A stretch of DNA of 7,704 nt, from contig DPSB01000598.1 of the NCBI GenBank assembly GCA_003537495.1, positions 1 to 7,704 of the forward strand, written 5' to 3'. The stretch is from Cytophagales bacterium (lineage in GTDB: Bacteria > Bacteroidota > Bacteroidia > Cytophagales > Cyclobacteriaceae). Every line of letters starts with the position of its first letter. Positions within the stretch are counted from its first letter, which is position 1. Shown here one piece after another: positions 7,310-7,704 of this stretch. The translations under genes and the position numbers were made by a program. The notes below the pieces were generated by a model, which made no database searches, had not been told where the DNA came from, and saw nothing but the letters and a program-made list of their open reading frames with translations.

Positions 7310-7704
7310 ATGAGAAAGCCGACCAACCCATTTATTGTTTCGGGCTATCATAGCCCTGCATATTTCTGCAATCGTGAGTCTGAACTGGCTTGGTTAACAG
7401 AGCAGTTTGCGAACGAACGAAATGCCGTATTATACTCTTGGCGAAGGATGGGAAAGACAGCGCTGCTCAAACATTTTTTCTATCATCTTGAAAAGACCAA
7501 TCGGGGAGAAGGCGTATTTGTGGATTTACTTGGTACGATTAATCTTACTGAAGCAAACAAACGTATTGCTACTGCAATTGTAAATCGGTTTGGAGAAATG
7601 GGATCGGGTTTAGGTGTGCGTCTGCTTAAATTGATTGGAGCAATTGGGGCAACCGTAGGGGTGGATCCAATAAGCGGCACACCTCAGGTTACGTTTGGTT
7701 TATC
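7310..7704 (+). CDS. P-loop ATPase of the archaeal-ATPase-like AAA type, 3' partial
   Basis: The frame is open from ATG 7310 to the window end (131 codons and two bases), with an in-frame TGA at 7301 fixing the first possible start. The protein begins MRKPTNPFIVSGYHSPAYFC followed by NRESE, matching the N-terminal signature I associate with a large group of Bacteroidota ATPases (NPF, then GY, P, YFC, R, E). The nucleotide-binding loop is SWRRMGKTALL (43-53): Lys49 and Thr50 are intact, but the first Walker A Gly is Ser43, as is common in this family, where the loop often reads SPRR.GKT. A hydrophobic strand ending in Asp (GVFVDL, 68-73) follows. Residues about 97-120 are rich in Gly and small hydrophobic residues (GMGSGLGVRLLKLIGAIGAT-like). 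Walker B, the sensor motifs and any C-terminal domain lie beyond the window. No specific role is assigned to this family with confidence; relatives of the archaeal ATPase/STAND group often act as nucleotide-dependent switches. Confidence 0.82.
   Translation, partial: MRKPTNPFIVSGYHSPAYFCNRESELAWLTEQFANERNAVLYSWRRMGKTALLKHFFYHLEKTNRGEGVFVDLLGTINLTEANKRIATAIVNRFGEMGSGLGVRLLKLIGAIGATVGVDPISGTPQVTFGL

Noticed and set aside
7483..7680. 65-codon open frame on the - strand
   Set aside because: Antisense to the ATPase reading frame, which has a clear N-terminal signature and P-loop; the product is a Pro/Ser-rich sequence typical of a shadow frame.
1..7704. A new multi-gene defence or mobile system
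   Set aside because: The complete genes belong to known housekeeping, transport or metabolic families. There is no transposase, integrase, toxin-antitoxin pair, nuclease or reverse transcriptase. Only the truncated ATPase at the right edge leaves the question open.

Overview
The window looks like chromosomal DNA of a Bacteroidota member, most likely in or near the order Cytophagales. The grounds are moderate GC (low-to-mid 40s by eye), start codons without clear Shine-Dalgarno sequences, a PadR regulator joined to a large FtsX/MacB-type permease with a cytoplasmic prefix domain, a bacterial kynurenine 3-monooxygenase, and an 'NPF..GY..P.YFC.R..E' ATPase. These are family-level impressions; no 16S rRNA or other decisive marker is present.

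Layout, left to right. (1) Bases 2-1249, + strand: the 3' part of a lytic transglycosylase of the MltF type, a solute-binding-like domain followed by a catalytic SLT domain; its 5' end lies outside the window. (2) Bases 1252-2721, - strand: an exported M24B aminopeptidase P (Xaa-Pro aminopeptidase), convergent with mltF and only 2 bases from it. A 12-bp perfect hairpin inside the last mltF codons has T-rich flanks on both sides and probably terminates both genes. (3) Bases 2814-5743, - strand: a two-gene operon of a PadR-type repressor and an 863-residue ABC-type permease, joined by a TAATG stop/start overlap. A long imperfect palindrome lies just upstream of padR. (4) Bases 5852-7213, - strand: kynurenine 3-monooxygenase, with an in-frame palindromic stretch of heptamer-like repeats inside the gene. 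(5) Bases 7310-7704, + strand: the first 131 codons of a P-loop ATPase divergent from the monooxygenase, running off the window. The gap between these two genes holds a perfect 7-bp inverted repeat.

The genes do not form one pathway. They are separate housekeeping or envelope units: peptidoglycan turnover, periplasmic peptide processing, a PadR-controlled envelope permease, and tryptophan catabolism or NAD synthesis. I found no convincing new multi-gene system, phage, IS element, CRISPR array or RNA gene. The most unusual item is the short palindromic repeat that sits in frame within the monooxygenase gene and accounts for most of an apparent insertion of about 14 residues in the protein.
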